Counted from the stretch's first letter, positions 23,126 to 33,657 are shown. The stretch: DNA of 43,437 nt from Gammaproteobacteria bacterium (GCA_022451485.1 JAKUQS010000024.1:1-43437); one strand, 5' to 3'. Translations and numbers: made by a program. The notes: generated from the letters alone by a model not told the origin.

Positions 23126-24462
23126 TGAACTTGATGAAGATAGCGTCAGCCGTGTCCGGACATGTAATGGGTGGAGACGTGGTATTTGATCAGGTCACTA
23201 CGGACACCCGAGCTCTCAACGGGGGGGAATTGTTCGTTGCATTAACAGGTGATCATTATGATGGTCACGATTTTATTGATGAGGCGAAACGATCTGGCGC
23301 AGTGGCTGCGATGACGTCTCGTCCGGTTGAGACTGATCTACCCACACTAGTGGTTGCGGATACACGTCGTTCCCTTGGGCAATTGGCTGGTTATTGGCGC
23401 GGCCAATTTGATATTCCAATGATTGCGGTGACCGGCAGTAACGGAAAGACGACAGTTAAAGAAATGATGGCGTCGATCCTGCGCGAGTTGGGGCCAACGC
23501 TTTCTAATGCCGGCAATCTGAATAACGAAATCGGGTTACCACTCACCCTCTTGCGTATGAGCGAAGACCACGAGTACGCAGTGGTTGAGATGGGTATGAA
23601 TCATGCGGGCGAAATTCGGAAGTTGACTCGCATTGCATTGCCGTCTGTGGTGGTGGTGCTTAATGCTGCACCGGCGCATCTGGAAGGATTGGCCGATATC
23701 ACCGGTGTGGCACGCGCTAAGGCGGAGATTTTTGCTGGATTAAATGACGACGGTCTTGCCATCATTAATGCGGATGATCGGTTCGCAGTGTATTGGCGTG
23801 CTCGTGCCAGACATCATCGCACGTTGACCTTTGGATTGGATCGCCCGGCCGATGTCATGGCCGACGTTAGTGTTGACGGAGAGGCCCTGGAGTTGTTGAT
23901 CCGATTACCCAATGATTCGATCGAAGTAAAGCTCAATCTTCTGGGTCGTCACAACGCAGCCAATGCCCTTGCAGCGGCCACGGCTGCTTGGTCGATGGGT
24001 TGTACATCGGAGCAAATACGATGCGGTCTCGGCAATGTCCAGCCAATCAAAGGCCGCTTGGAGCCACGCCGCGGCGCTGCCGACTCGAGCCTAATTGATG
24101 ACACCTATAACGCGAACCCAGCTTCGTTGGATGTCGCTATCCAATGCCTTGCCCCACGGACGGGAAAACGGATCATTGTGCTGGGTGATATGGCTGAATT
24201 AGGCAGTCATTCGCGTGATCTACATAGCGCTGCCGGAGACATGATTAGGCTTGCCGGAATCGATCATTTATTGACGATAGGGGATATGGCCAAAAATGCA
24301 TCAGACGCATTCGGTCTGGGAGCGAGTCACTTTCACAGTCATGATGCCGTCATTGATGCAGCCAGGAGTTTGCTGGGTACAGATGTAACCTGCTTGGTGA
24401 AGGGATCTCGTAGTGCGGAAATGGAAAATGTTGCCGATGCGTTGACTGAAACCGGTAGTTAG
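23125..24462 (+). CDS. murF: UDP-MurNAc-pentapeptide synthetase
   Basis: MurF attaches D-Ala-D-Ala to the tripeptide, completing the cytoplasmic precursor. The 445 residues contain the P-loop [12 protein letters not shown], the central GMNHAGEI and the C-terminal [14 protein letters not shown] 23125 shares its first base with the murE stop (TGATG) and has a GAGGAAA sequence upstream at 23112. A TTG three bases earlier is possible but less likely. The gap to mraY is 11 bp. Confidence 0.97.
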   Translation: MNLMKIASAVSGHVMGGDVVFDQVTTDTRALNGGELFVALTGDHYDGHDFIDEAKRSGAVAAMTSRPVETDLPTLVVADTRRSLGQLAGYWRGQFDIPMIAVTGSNGKTTVKEMMASILRELGPTLSNAGNLNNEIGLPLTLLRMSEDHEYAVVEMGMNHAGEIRKLTRIALPSVVVVLNAAPAHLEGLADITGVARAKAEIFAGLNDDGLAIINADDRFAVYWRARARHHRTLTFGLDRPADVMADVSVDGEALELLIRLPNDSIEVKLNLLGRHNAANALAAATAAWSMGCTSEQIRCGLGNVQPIKGRLEPRRGAADSSLIDDTYNANPASLDVAIQCLAPRTGKRIIVLGDMAELGSHSRDLHSAAGDMIRLAGIDHLLTIGDMAKNASDAFGLGASHFHSHDAVIDAARSLLGTDVTCLVKGSRSAEMENVADALTETGS

Positions 24463-24473
24463 ATGGACGACTA

Positions 24474-25556
24474 ATGCTCACGTACTATTTCGACACACTC
24501 GCGGCCGACTATAGTTTTTTCAACGTCTTCCGCTATTTGACGTTTCGTGCAGTCTGCGCTGTGCTGACCGCATTGGCGCTGAGTTTGTTAATAGGTCCGA
24601 TCATGATCCGTCGACTGGCGTCTATGCATATCGGTGCAACAATTCGAAATGATGGCCCTACCTCCCATTATGAGAAGAGTGGTACCCCGACTATGGGTGG
24701 CGGTTTAATTGTATTTGCGCTTGTTGTGGCGACGTTGCTGTGGGCTGATCTTGGCAATCGTTTCGTTTGGATCGCCATCGCGACCAGTGCTGGATTTGGT
24801 GTCATTGGGTGGATGGATGATCACCAAAAATTGCGTGCTCCAGCATTTTCTGGTCTGAGTGCGCCTAACAAGTTTGTATTGCAAAGCATGGTTGGGTTTA
24901 GCGCTGCACTGGTTCTTTATCACACTGCGATTGCTCCTGTTGAGACGCAATTGATCGTGCCATTTTTCAAATCGATTGCAATCGATTTGGGTATGGGTTT
25001 TGTAGTGCTTGCGTGGTTTGTCATTGTTGGCGCAAGTAATGCTGTCAACTTAACTGATGGCCTCGACGGTTTGGCTGTGTTGCCGAGTGCCTTGGTGGCC
25101 GGAGGACTGGGAGTTTTTGCCTACGTTTCGGGTCATGCTGTTTTTTCCGGTTATCTAGGCATCCCTTATATTGTTGGAGCAGGTGAGATGATGGTTTTCT
25201 GTGCCGCTTTGGTGGGTGCAGGTCTGGGCTTCCTTTGGTTCAATACTTATCCCGCTCAAGTTTTCATGGGTGATGTTGGGGCGCTGACATTGGGTGCCGC
25301 GCTCGGCACTGTTGCTGTCATCGTCCGTCAGGAAATCGTTCTCGCAATCATGGGTGGCATTTTTGTCATCGAAACGCTGTCGGTCATTCTTCAGGTCGTT
25401 TCATTTCGTTTAACGGGTAGACGTGTGTTCAAAATGGCACCCTTGCATCACCACTTTGAACTCAAGGGCTGGCCGGAACCCAGGGTCAGCGTTCGTTTCT
25501 GGATAATCAGCCTGGTCTTGGTACTGGCCGGGATCGCAACGCTTAAGATTCGGTGA
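24474..25556 (+). CDS. mraY: Phospho-MurNAc-pentapeptide translocase
   Basis: MraY transfers phospho-MurNAc-pentapeptide to undecaprenyl phosphate, forming lipid I at the inner membrane. The 360 residues have ten predicted membrane helices. Family motifs are [16 protein letters not shown] in the first loop, the aspartate-rich [17 protein letters not shown] (metal-binding D) and [13 protein letters not shown] near the C-terminus. The length equals that of E. coli MraY. The gap to murD is 7 bp. Confidence 0.97.
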   Translation: MLTYYFDTLAADYSFFNVFRYLTFRAVCAVLTALALSLLIGPIMIRRLASMHIGATIRNDGPTSHYEKSGTPTMGGGLIVFALVVATLLWADLGNRFVWIAIATSAGFGVIGWMDDHQKLRAPAFSGLSAPNKFVLQSMVGFSAALVLYHTAIAPVETQLIVPFFKSIAIDLGMGFVVLAWFVIVGASNAVNLTDGLDGLAVLPSALVAGGLGVFAYVSGHAVFSGYLGIPYIVGAGEMMVFCAALVGAGLGFLWFNTYPAQVFMGDVGALTLGAALGTVAVIVRQEIVLAIMGGIFVIETLSVILQVVSFRLTGRRVFKMAPLHHHFELKGWPEPRVSVRFWIISLVLVLAGIATLKIR

Positions 25557-25563
25557 AGACGAC

Positions 25564-26937
25564 ATGGTGATCTCACCCCAACGCACGACTTTGTCGAGTG
25601 TGGCGTGGAAAAATGCGGTGATCATTGGGTTGGGTTCGACAGGTTTTTCTGTAGCCCGTTATCTGTTGGGGAGAGGCATGCAGGTGACGGTTGTCGATGC
25701 GCAGCCAAATCCGCCGTTGGCGATGCGACTCGCCGAGATTGCACCGGGAATTGATATTCGGACAGGCGAAGGGAATGTCAACAATCTTCGATCTGCCGAT
25801 GTGTTGATTCTTAGCCCCGGGGTCTCATTAGATCACCCGACTGTCCGCAAAGCCGAAGATATGGGGATAGAGGTCATCGGCGATATAGAACTTTTCGCAC
25901 GTGCAGTAGCGGCTCCGGTCATCGGTATTACTGGTTCGAATGGCAAAAGCACGGTGACGCAGTGGCTCGCTGCGTTGCTCCGAGTAGCGGGGCACAAGGT
26001 CTTGGTTGGGGGCAATATCGGCCCACCGGCATTGGATCTTCTCGCGGATGAGCCACCGGAGTGCTACGTGCTGGAGCTCTCCAGTTTCCAGTTGGAAAGC
26101 ACACAAAGTCTTTGCCTGCGGGCGGGAGCTATTCTTAATGTTTCGCCTGATCACCTTGATCGTTATATTGATTTGACTGCTTACCAGACGGCTAAATGGC
26201 GAATCGCCCAAGGCAGTCAAACGTTGGTCATTAATCGGCAAGACCCGTTCTTGGTTCAACAGGCGGCGAACCATTCGGGTGAGTTGGTCACCTTTGGGCT
26301 CGATACCCCGCCCGGGCCGGATGATCTGGGAATTGTTCGCACCAACGGTGATGATTGGTTAACTCGGGGAGACGAACGACTTATCTCGGTAACCGAGATA
26401 AGTCTCATCGGCCGCCATAACCTTGCCAATGCGCTGGCAGCAATGGCGCTTGCGCTGGCATTCACGCGTGTCATACCACAGACGCTTTCTCGCGGTTTGC
26501 GGGCATTCGATGGGTTGCCTCATCGTTGCGAAGTAGTGGGCGATTGGCGAGGTATTCAATGGATTAATGATTCTAAAGGCACCAACGTGGGTGCCACGAT
26601 AGCAGCGCTTGAAGGTCTGGACCGACCAGTGGTTCTGATCGCCGGCGGACAGGCCAAGACACCTGATTTTTCAGGTCTGAGTGCGGCATTGAGTGAACGG
26701 GCTACGCACCTTGTTGTTTTTGGACAAGATGCTACCCGTATTGCGAGTTCCGTTGATCCGAGCATTGGCGTGACTCAGGTGGAGCGATTGGCTCAGGCGG
26801 TTGATGTTGCCGCAGGAGAGGCCCACATGGGTGATGTGGTCTTGTTTTCACCTGCCTGTGCAAGTTACGACCAGTTTGACAATTTCGAGCACCGTGGTGA
26901 GGTATTTCGTCAGTTGGTCAAAGAGCGTCACGCATGA
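25564..26937 (+). CDS. murD: UDP-MurNAc-L-alanine:D-glutamate ligase
   Basis: MurD adds D-glutamate to UDP-MurNAc-L-Ala. The 457 residues contain an N-terminal Rossmann UDP-binding domain (VIIGLGSTGFSVARYL), the ATP P-loop TGSNGKSTVTQW and the C-terminal INDSKGTNVGAT and AGGQAKTPDF motifs. The N-terminus carries about 15 residues before the Rossmann strand, a little longer than usual. The end overlaps ftsW by 4 bp. Confidence 0.96.
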   Translation: MVISPQRTTLSSVAWKNAVIIGLGSTGFSVARYLLGRGMQVTVVDAQPNPPLAMRLAEIAPGIDIRTGEGNVNNLRSADVLILSPGVSLDHPTVRKAEDMGIEVIGDIELFARAVAAPVIGITGSNGKSTVTQWLAALLRVAGHKVLVGGNIGPPALDLLADEPPECYVLELSSFQLESTQSLCLRAGAILNVSPDHLDRYIDLTAYQTAKWRIAQGSQTLVINRQDPFLVQQAANHSGELVTFGLDTPPGPDDLGIVRTNGDDWLTRGDERLISVTEISLIGRHNLANALAAMALALAFTRVIPQTLSRGLRAFDGLPHRCEVVGDWRGIQWINDSKGTNVGATIAALEGLDRPVVLIAGGQAKTPDFSGLSAALSERATHLVVFGQDATRIASSVDPSIGVTQVERLAQAVDVAAGEAHMGDVVLFSPACASYDQFDNFEHRGEVFRQLVKERHA

Positions 26938-28094
26938 CCACTGCGATCAGTAGCCCCGGAGTGTTGCCCGTGTGGCAAAAGTGGCCGGGCATGGATCCGG
27001 TCTTGTTGACGGCGGTGTTGTCTTTGCTTGGATTCAGTATGGTGATGGTGTTTTCTGCAGTGGCTGGTATTGACGCTGACCCTCGCGGCGGTCTGCCGGT
27101 GTTGAGTAAGCATGTTTTTAGTACAGCGCTGGGTGTGGCCATCGTTTTAATAACGGCACGGCTCAATCTGTCGTTGTGGCAGCGTTGGAATCGACAGCTT
27201 TTGTTTGTTGGCATCGTTTTGCTGGTATTGGTCCTGATACCGGAGATTGGACAGAAGGTAAACGGAAGTTTCCGATGGATAGCCTTAGGGCCTTTGCGTT
27301 TTCAACCATCGGAATTAATCAAGGTCTTTGTCATTGTGTCGCTTGCAGACTATTGCTGTCGCTCTAGTGTCGACATAAGAAATTTTCGCACCGGCATTGT
27401 ATTACCAAGCGCTGTGCTAGGAGTGATCGCTTTGTTGTTGTTGCGTGAACCGGACTATGGATGTACTGCAGTGGTTTTAGTAACGGCATACGCCATGATA
27501 TTCCTCGCAGGTACCCGGTTGCTGTACCTTGTAGGGGTGTTTGCCATCGCGGCGAGTGCGTTGTCGGTGCTTGTGATGTTCTCGCCGGAGAGGATGGACA
27601 GAATTGCCAGCTTCCTCGACCCGCGAAGCGATTTATTGGATGGGGGTTACCAGTTACACCAGGCGTTGATTGCGTTTGCCAGTGGCGAGTGGTTTGGCAC
27701 TGGTTTGGGTACCAGTGTTCAGAAACTTTCGTATTTGCCTGAGGCAAATACCGATTTCCTAGCCGCTGTGATTGGCGAAGAGCTTGGGTGGGTTGGATTG
27801 GTTCTGTTATTAGCAGTTTACGTGATCATTTTTTGGCGCGCGTTTGACGTTGCGAGATGGGCCGCACAAAAAGGCCAATTATTTGGTGCCCGCATCGCCC
27901 AAGGTGTTGGCATGCTGATCGCACTACAGATGTTAATCAATATCGGTGTCAATCTTGGAGTCTTGCCAACTAAGGGATTGACATTGCCGCTGGTCAGTTA
28001 TGGCGGTAGCAGCATGATTGGCAACTGTTTTGCCATAGGCCTAGTGCTTGCGGTCTACCGAGAAGCAGTAACCAGTGGAAGGCGAAGTCCATGA
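26934..28094 (+). CDS. ftsW: Septal peptidoglycan polymerase FtsW
   Basis: FtsW is the SEDS-family glycosyltransferase that polymerises lipid II at the septum with FtsI. The 386 residues have about ten membrane helices. Conserved stretches include NGSFRWIALGPLRFQPSELIK, LREPDYGCTAVVL (in place of the usual QPDFG, hence the catalytic-loop Asp is kept), DPRSDLLDGGYQLHQALIA and LPLVSYGGSSMIG near the end. It overlaps both murD and murG by 4 bp. Confidence 0.96.
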   Translation: MTTAISSPGVLPVWQKWPGMDPVLLTAVLSLLGFSMVMVFSAVAGIDADPRGGLPVLSKHVFSTALGVAIVLITARLNLSLWQRWNRQLLFVGIVLLVLVLIPEIGQKVNGSFRWIALGPLRFQPSELIKVFVIVSLADYCCRSSVDIRNFRTGIVLPSAVLGVIALLLLREPDYGCTAVVLVTAYAMIFLAGTRLLYLVGVFAIAASALSVLVMFSPERMDRIASFLDPRSDLLDGGYQLHQALIAFASGEWFGTGLGTSVQKLSYLPEANTDFLAAVIGEELGWVGLVLLLAVYVIIFWRAFDVARWAAQKGQLFGARIAQGVGMLIALQMLINIGVNLGVLPTKGLTLPLVSYGGSSMIGNCFAIGLVLAVYREAVTSGRRSP

Positions 28095-29167
28095 AGACGT
28101 TGCTGATGATGGCGGGAGGAACAGGGGGTCACATATTCCCAGCCTTAGCCGTTGCCGAAAAACTGCGCGATGCCAAGATTAACGTGGTCTGGCTTGGTAG
28201 TCGTACGGGTCTCGAGTCTCGCATCGTACCAGCTGCCGGATTCCAATCTGATTGGTTGGATATCAGGGGAGTACGCAACAGGGGTTGGTTGCGATTGTTG
28301 CAGTTGCCTTTCGTACTAGCCCGGGCGATGTGGCAAGCTCATCAGATTATCCGACGACGCACGCCGATGGCTTTGCTTGGGATGGGTGGGTTTGCTTCTG
28401 GCCCTGGCGGGCTAGTGGCCGTCCTGACACGGTTGCCATTATTGATTCACGAATCCAACGCGAGGCCGGGATTAACCAATCGAGTGCTCGCACCACTGGC
28501 CCGATACGTTATGTGTGGTTTTCCGAATACTGTGGGGCTTGGCAAAGGCGCTGATTGGACTGGAAATCCATTACGCGCGGATTTGTTGAATATCCCTCCG
28601 CCCTCGACACGTTACCGTGATCGTGAGGGGGCGCTACGCTTGCTTGTCGTGGGTGGTAGCCAGGGTGCGCGGGCGTTAAATCAGGTAGTGCCGGAAGCGA
28701 TTGCGTTATTGCCAGAAGACAAGCGACCAATTGTGGTCCATCAATCCGGAAGCGCTGAATTAAATGTAGTCCGAACAACTTATCACCGACTAGGTGTGGC
28801 AGCGCAAGTGACCGGGTTTATTGACGATATGCGTTCTGCTTATAGTGTTGCCGATCTGGTGATTTGCCGTGCTGGCGCGATGACAGTATCGGAGGTGTGT
28901 GCGGTTGGTATTGCCGCTTTGCTGGTTCCCTATCCCCATGCGGCGGGTGATCATCAAAGCGCGAACGCGGCTTATCTTGTTGAAAATGATGCAGCCTTGG
29001 CCGTGTCGCAGGCTGTCCTGTCGCCTCTGGTGTTATCAGAGATGTTTCTTAAATTCGACCAGAATCGTGATCAGTTACAAGCGATGGCTGCACAAGCAAG
29101 GGCGCTTTTTCAACCGAATGCGACGGATCGTGTTGCGAGGCAGTGCTTGGAGGTTTTGGGTGCGTGA
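28091..29167 (+). CDS. murG: Undecaprenyl-PP-MurNAc-pentapeptide GlcNAc transferase
   Basis: MurG adds GlcNAc to lipid I to make lipid II on the cytoplasmic face. The 358 residues open with MAGGTGGHIFPALAVAEKL, the glycine-rich loop of the acceptor domain. They continue with LLGMGGFASGPGG, IHESNARPGLTNR and the donor-site GGSQGARALNQ and ICRAGAMTVSEVCAVG. The gene overlaps ftsW by 4 bp and murC by 8 bp. Confidence 0.97.
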   Translation: MKTLLMMAGGTGGHIFPALAVAEKLRDAKINVVWLGSRTGLESRIVPAAGFQSDWLDIRGVRNRGWLRLLQLPFVLARAMWQAHQIIRRRTPMALLGMGGFASGPGGLVAVLTRLPLLIHESNARPGLTNRVLAPLARYVMCGFPNTVGLGKGADWTGNPLRADLLNIPPPSTRYRDREGALRLLVVGGSQGARALNQVVPEAIALLPEDKRPIVVHQSGSAELNVVRTTYHRLGVAAQVTGFIDDMRSAYSVADLVICRAGAMTVSEVCAVGIAALLVPYPHAAGDHQSANAAYLVENDAALAVSQAVLSPLVLSEMFLKFDQNRDQLQAMAAQARALFQPNATDRVARQCLEVLGA

Positions 29168-30569
29168 GTTCGTTCACTGTGTCCACTTTGTTGGTATTGG
29201 GGGAACTGGAATGAGCGGTATTGCGGCGGTGCTGCATGATCAGGGTTTTAAGGTATCAGGGTCAGACATTCGTCGATCCTCTGTCACCGACTGGTTGGCT
29301 GACCGCGGTATTGTGATTGCCATTGGCCATCAGGCAGCGCAAGTGATGGACGCAGACGCAGTGGTCGTGTCGAGTGCTGTCAGTGCTGATAATCCAGAGA
29401 TTATCGCCGCACGGCGACAGGGTATACCGGTACTTCCGCGGGCTCAGATGTTGGGTGAGTTGATGCGTTTTAGAAGAGGTATTGCAGTTGCGGGCACCCA
29501 TGGGAAAACGACAACAACCAGCTTGATTGCGGAGATACTTTTAACTGCGGGCCTGGACCCTACTTTTATTGTTGGTGGTGTGGTGAAGAGTGCGCAGGGT
29601 AGTGCCCGTCTCGGAGATGGTGACTACCTCGTCGCCGAGGCGGATGAGAGTGACTCGTCATTTCTCCACTTGCATCCACTGGTGGCGGTAATTACTAACA
29701 TAGATGCAGATCACCTTGAGGCCTATGACGAAGACTTTGATCAGTTAATCAGAGCGTTTGATGAGTTTCTGAAGCGATTGCCCTTTTATGGTTTGGCTAT
29801 CTTGTGCGCAGATGATCCTGTATTGCAGGATTTACGCAAGCGCGTATCGAACCCGGTGGTTACGTATGGCACCAGTCTTGGCGCTGATTACCGCGCAGTG
29901 GACATTCGTCAGAAGGGACAGAAAATGTATTTCTGTCTGTGCATGCCCGGTGAGTCGAATGTTGAAGTAGAGCTCGCATTGGCTGGCAAGCACAATGTCC
30001 TGAATGCGTTAGCGGCTATTGGTATTGCCCATCAGCTTGGTGTGGATCTTGCGCCCATTCTGAAAACGCTGTCTCAATTCCAGGGGGTTGGACGGCGTTT
30101 TGAAGTGCTGGGCGAACTCGTCATTGGGCAGGGAAAAGCCTTATTGGTCGATGACTATGCGCATCACCCGACAGAAATTGCCGCGACCTTGGATGCAGCA
30201 CAGAATTGCTGGCCTGAACGACGACGTGTTGTCGTTTTCCAGCCCCATCGGTATACGCGTACACAGGCGTTGTTCGACGCATTTTGCGATGTGCTTTCAA
30301 GTGAGTCCCATCTCTTGATCAGCGATGTTTATACCGCTGGTGAATCAGTGATTGAAGAAGCCGATGGCCAATCATTGTGCCGGGCGATCTCCAGCCGTAC
30401 CGGTATAGCGCCTACGTTCGTGAAGGATCTAAGTGATTTAAAAGCCGCATTGGTGCCGATCTTGCGTCCCGATGATGTGGTGTTGACGCTGGGTGCCGGC
30501 GATATTGGACGCTGCGCAAGAATGCTGTTACCAGCTATCGGCCAATCAGATATGGGGACTGAGTCATGA
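29160..30569 (+). CDS. murC: UDP-MurNAc:L-alanine ligase
   Basis: MurC adds the first amino acid, L-Ala, to UDP-MurNAc. The 469 residues show HFVGIGGTGMSGIA at the N-terminus, the P-loop GTHGKTTTTSLIAE and the C-terminal DDYAHHPTEI. GTG 29160 is chosen because GGAGG (29149-29153) lies 6 nt upstream and the family's N-terminus begins five residues later. The frame is open far upstream into murG, but that part is out-of-frame murG sequence. It overlaps murG by 8 bp and murB by 4 bp. Confidence 0.96.
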   Translation: MREFVHCVHFVGIGGTGMSGIAAVLHDQGFKVSGSDIRRSSVTDWLADRGIVIAIGHQAAQVMDADAVVVSSAVSADNPEIIAARRQGIPVLPRAQMLGELMRFRRGIAVAGTHGKTTTTSLIAEILLTAGLDPTFIVGGVVKSAQGSARLGDGDYLVAEADESDSSFLHLHPLVAVITNIDADHLEAYDEDFDQLIRAFDEFLKRLPFYGLAILCADDPVLQDLRKRVSNPVVTYGTSLGADYRAVDIRQKGQKMYFCLCMPGESNVEVELALAGKHNVLNALAAIGIAHQLGVDLAPILKTLSQFQGVGRRFEVLGELVIGQGKALLVDDYAHHPTEIAATLDAAQNCWPERRRVVVFQPHRYTRTQALFDAFCDVLSSESHLLISDVYTAGESVIEEADGQSLCRAISSRTGIAPTFVKDLSDLKAALVPILRPDDVVLTLGAGDIGRCARMLLPAIGQSDMGTES

Positions 30570-31480
30570 ACGTCTCGCTCAGCGCCTTGTCCAGTGAGGC
30601 GGCCCGTGGCTTGCGTGGACGATTACTATGCGCTGAGCCATTAGCCGCTCACACCAGTTGGCGGGTCGGTGGCCCGGCGGATTATTTTTTCGTTCCTTCA
30701 GATGTCGAAGATCTGGCTATGTTCTTAGCCATGTTGCCAGCGCACGTCCCAGTGCTTTGGGTTGGGCTTGGTAGTAATTTACTTATCAGGGACGGTGGTT
30801 TTCGGGGTGCCGTGATATGTACCCATAAGGGCCTTGGACATTCTTCTCCATCAGGTTCTAGCGGTTACTTTGCGGAGGCTGGTGTGCCTTGCGCCAAAGT
30901 TGCAAGACGCAGCGCTCAGATGGGCCGATGCGGCGCTGGGTTTATGTCTGGTATTCCGGGCACCATCGGTGGAGCGTTGGCAATGAATGCTGGTGCTTAC
31001 GGGCACGAAACCTGGAGCATTGTGAAAAAGGTGGAATTAATTGATCGGCAGGGAAAAATCCATGAGTCAACACGGGCTGCGTTCAAGATTGGTTACCGTT
31101 CGGTCGTTGGCCACGGTGATCGTTGGTTTCTCAATGCGACGTTTGACCTGACCCCTGGCGATAAGGAAGAAGCTCAGGACGCAATTCGTACACTGTTACA
31201 AACTCGTGGGCGGGAGCAACCTATACAAGACCGCAGTGCGGGCTCTGTGTTCAAGAATCCCGAAGGGGATTTTGCCGCCCGCTTGATCGAGGCTGCAGGT
31301 TTGAAAGGGCAGCATTGCGGCGGCGCCCGAGTGTCGATGGCACACGCTAATTTCATCATTAACGATGGCAGTGCAACGGCATTGCAAATTGAGTGTCTGA
31401 TCAAGCGCATACAGGAGAGGGTTGTGGAATTTTGTGGCGCCGAATTGGAAACGGAAGTGCAGATTGTGGGGGAATCGTGA
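30566..31480 (+). CDS. murB: UDP-N-acetylenolpyruvylglucosamine reductase (short form)
   Basis: MurB reduces UDP-GlcNAc-enolpyruvate to UDP-MurNAc with NADPH and FAD. The 304 residues match the short (type II) form found in Bacillus and several proteobacteria, unlike the longer E. coli form. Motifs: TSWRVGGPADYFF, GLGSNLLIRDGG, GFMSGIPGTIGGALAMNAGAYG, YRSVVG, the active-site serine in DRSAGSVFKNP and the C-terminal ELETEVQIVG glutamate. It sits where many gammaproteobacteria have murB or ddlB ahead of ftsQ. It overlaps ftsQ by 4 bp. Confidence 0.96.
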   Translation: MNVSLSALSSEAARGLRGRLLCAEPLAAHTSWRVGGPADYFFVPSDVEDLAMFLAMLPAHVPVLWVGLGSNLLIRDGGFRGAVICTHKGLGHSSPSGSSGYFAEAGVPCAKVARRSAQMGRCGAGFMSGIPGTIGGALAMNAGAYGHETWSIVKKVELIDRQGKIHESTRAAFKIGYRSVVGHGDRWFLNATFDLTPGDKEEAQDAIRTLLQTRGREQPIQDRSAGSVFKNPEGDFAARLIEAAGLKGQHCGGARVSMAHANFIINDGSATALQIECLIKRIQERVVEFCGAELETEVQIVGES

Positions 31481-32304
31481 GTCACAGACGATCTCATCCC
31501 GGTCGTTGGCAGCATGGTTGGTCACTAGTGCGCGCAGGAGTTGCTTATGTGGGAGTCGCAGGGCGAGGGGTTATGTTTGTCTATTTTGGTACCTTGCTGA
31601 CACTCGGTGTTGTGATGATGTTGATTGCCGATTTGCTTCTGCGGCCGGGAAATTTCACGATCGAGCGTATTACAGTCGTCTCTGGCATGTCTTCGAAGGA
31701 CCACAAACGAGTGCAGCGGACTGTCTGGAAAAATATCAATGGTAATTACTTTACGGTCGATCTGGGTGGGATTGCACGTGCACTTGAGCAGATGCCTGGT
31801 GTCTACCAGGCCACAGTGCGTCGTATTTGGCCCGATCGACTGCGTGTGACGGTTCTACCCGCAACTGCTTTGGCTAAGTGGCAAGGTTTGAACCAACACG
31901 GCGAAGCAGTTGAACACGCGCTCATTAATTTACCCCCTGACGTTCTGGTTACCGTAGTGCCTCGGTTGGCAGGTTCGACAGGACGACAGCGCCAGGTGTT
32001 GAAGATGTACTTGGATACGGCCAAGTTGCTTCACAGCGCGGGTCTTCAAGTAGCAAGTTTGAGGCAGGGAGAAAACGGCGAGTGGCGTGCTGAAGTGCAG
32101 TTTGATAGTCAGCGGCCTGAAGCATTGATCATGTTGTTGTTGGGTCGCCACCACCCCGTAAGCCGAGTTAAGCGCTTTACCCGTGTGTTTAATCTGGTGC
32201 TAAGCGAGCGGGTGTCAGAGTTAGCGCGGGTCGACTTACGTTACGAGAGGGGTCTAGCTGTGTCCTGGCGTCTCAGGGCTAGCGCGGCTCAGGTTAAGAG
32301 CTGA
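31477..32304 (+). CDS. ftsQ: Cell division protein FtsQ
   Basis: FtsQ is a bitopic protein that recruits FtsB and FtsL to the divisome. The 275 residues have a cytoplasmic N-terminus of about 30 residues, a membrane helix (about 33-52, FVYFGTLLTLGVVMMLIADLLL), a POTRA domain starting at FTIERITVVSG, and the FtsQ beta domain. GTG 31477 overlaps the murB stop (GTGA) and has GGGGGA upstream at 31468-31473. The frame is open earlier but inside murB. The 3' end abuts ftsA with no gap. Confidence 0.93.
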   Translation: MSHRRSHPGRWQHGWSLVRAGVAYVGVAGRGVMFVYFGTLLTLGVVMMLIADLLLRPGNFTIERITVVSGMSSKDHKRVQRTVWKNINGNYFTVDLGGIARALEQMPGVYQATVRRIWPDRLRVTVLPATALAKWQGLNQHGEAVEHALINLPPDVLVTVVPRLAGSTGRQRQVLKMYLDTAKLLHSAGLQVASLRQGENGEWRAEVQFDSQRPEALIMLLLGRHHPVSRVKRFTRVFNLVLSERVSELARVDLRYERGLAVSWRLRASAAQVKS

Positions 32305-33582
32305 ATGGGAGAGCAAGAGATGAGCGGACGTCCCGAAGGAGATCTGATCGTTGGCCTGGATGTAGGCACATCGAAAGTCTTAGCGGTAGTCGCTGAAACT
32401 CTGGCGGACGACCAGATCCAGATCATCGGCATCGGACACCATCCATCTAGCGGGCTTAGAAAAGGTGTAGTTGCGAACATCGAATCGACTGTCCAGTCCA
32501 TTCAGCGGGCGGTCGAAGAAGCAGAACTGATGGCCAACTGCGATATTCAGTCAGCGTTTGTCGGTATCTCCGGTGCCCACATCGGTAGTCTCAGTTCACA
32601 TGGGGTGGTGGCCATTCGAGATAACGAAGTGAGTCGTGAGGACATCGAGCGTGTAACGGAAGCGGCACGGGCTCTAGCTATTCCTAATGACCAGAAGATT
32701 CTTCATATACTGCCACAGGATTTTGTTATTGACGGGCAAGATGGCATTCGTAACCCAGTAGGAATGAGCGGTGTGCGCCTGGAATCGAAAGTACACATCA
32801 TTACGAGTGCGATGAGTGCCGCTCAGAATATTGTTAAGTGTGTTCGCCGATGCGGCCTCAATTCGGACGATGTTATCTTGGAGCCGCTAGCCTCTTCTTA
32901 CGCTGTTTTGGACAGCGATGAGAAAGAACTCGGGGTGTGTCTCATCGATATTGGTGGGGGAACTACCGATGTTGCGGTATTCACCGAAGGAGCGATTCGC
33001 CATATCGCAGTACTACCCGTTGCGGGTGACCAGATCACGAACGACATTGCTGTTGCTTTGCGGACGCCGACATCGGCGGCGGAAGAAATTAAGAAGAAAT
33101 TTGGCTGTGCGCTGGCACAATTGGCTAATGATGGGGAACTCATTGATACGCCCAGTGTGGGTGATCGTGCACCCCGTCAACTGGCCCGATCCACATTAAC
33201 GGACGTCATTGAGCCGCGGGTCGAGGAATTGTTTATCTTGGTGCAGGCTGAAATTCGACGCAGCGGATTCGAAGAATTACTTGGAGCAGGAATAGTCTTA
33301 ACGGGTGGTAGCGCAAAGATGGACGGTATGGTGGAACTGGCTGAGGAGGTTTTTCACATGCCGGTCCGAACGGCTGTTCCTCACTATGTTGGTGGGCTTA
33401 GTGAAGTAGTCCGAAATCCGATTTTCTCAACGGCGGTTGGCCTGGTGCTTTTTGGTCAACGACATAGGCATGGGTCTCCAGCAGGACAGGAGCGTTCGGA
33501 TGGAGGTGTCAAACAATGGGTTACGCGGGTACGCGACTGGTGTCGCCAATACCTGGGTAAAACCGAGGGGGCGGAGCGATAA
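32305..33582 (+). CDS. ftsA: Cell division protein FtsA
   Basis: FtsA is an actin-like protein that tethers FtsZ to the membrane. The 425 residues contain the phosphate-1 motif LIVGLDVGTSKV, the SHUT/1C domain, IDIGGGTTDVAVF (phosphate 2) and VLTGGSAKMDG (adenosine site). The extreme C-terminus VRDWCRQYLGKTEG fits the amphipathic membrane-targeting helix. ATG 32305 follows the ftsQ stop directly. ATG 32320, with GGGAGAG upstream, is an equally possible start. Confidence 0.97.
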   Translation: MGEQEMSGRPEGDLIVGLDVGTSKVLAVVAETLADDQIQIIGIGHHPSSGLRKGVVANIESTVQSIQRAVEEAELMANCDIQSAFVGISGAHIGSLSSHGVVAIRDNEVSREDIERVTEAARALAIPNDQKILHILPQDFVIDGQDGIRNPVGMSGVRLESKVHIITSAMSAAQNIVKCVRRCGLNSDDVILEPLASSYAVLDSDEKELGVCLIDIGGGTTDVAVFTEGAIRHIAVLPVAGDQITNDIAVALRTPTSAAEEIKKKFGCALAQLANDGELIDTPSVGDRAPRQLARSTLTDVIEPRVEELFILVQAEIRRSGFEELLGAGIVLTGGSAKMDGMVELAEEVFHMPVRTAVPHYVGGLSEVVRNPIFSTAVGLVLFGQRHRHGSPAGQERSDGGVKQWVTRVRDWCRQYLGKTEGAER

Positions 33583-33657
33583 GCATGATGCACGTAATAC
33601 TGTATGGATCCAGAGGTTTGAAAGGGTCAGAAAATCAACCGCAAGCGGAGGTGAAAC

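Noticed and set aside
28899..29159. Upstream extension of murC
   Set aside because: This is out-of-frame murG sequence; GTG 29160 has GGAGG upstream and the correct N-terminus.
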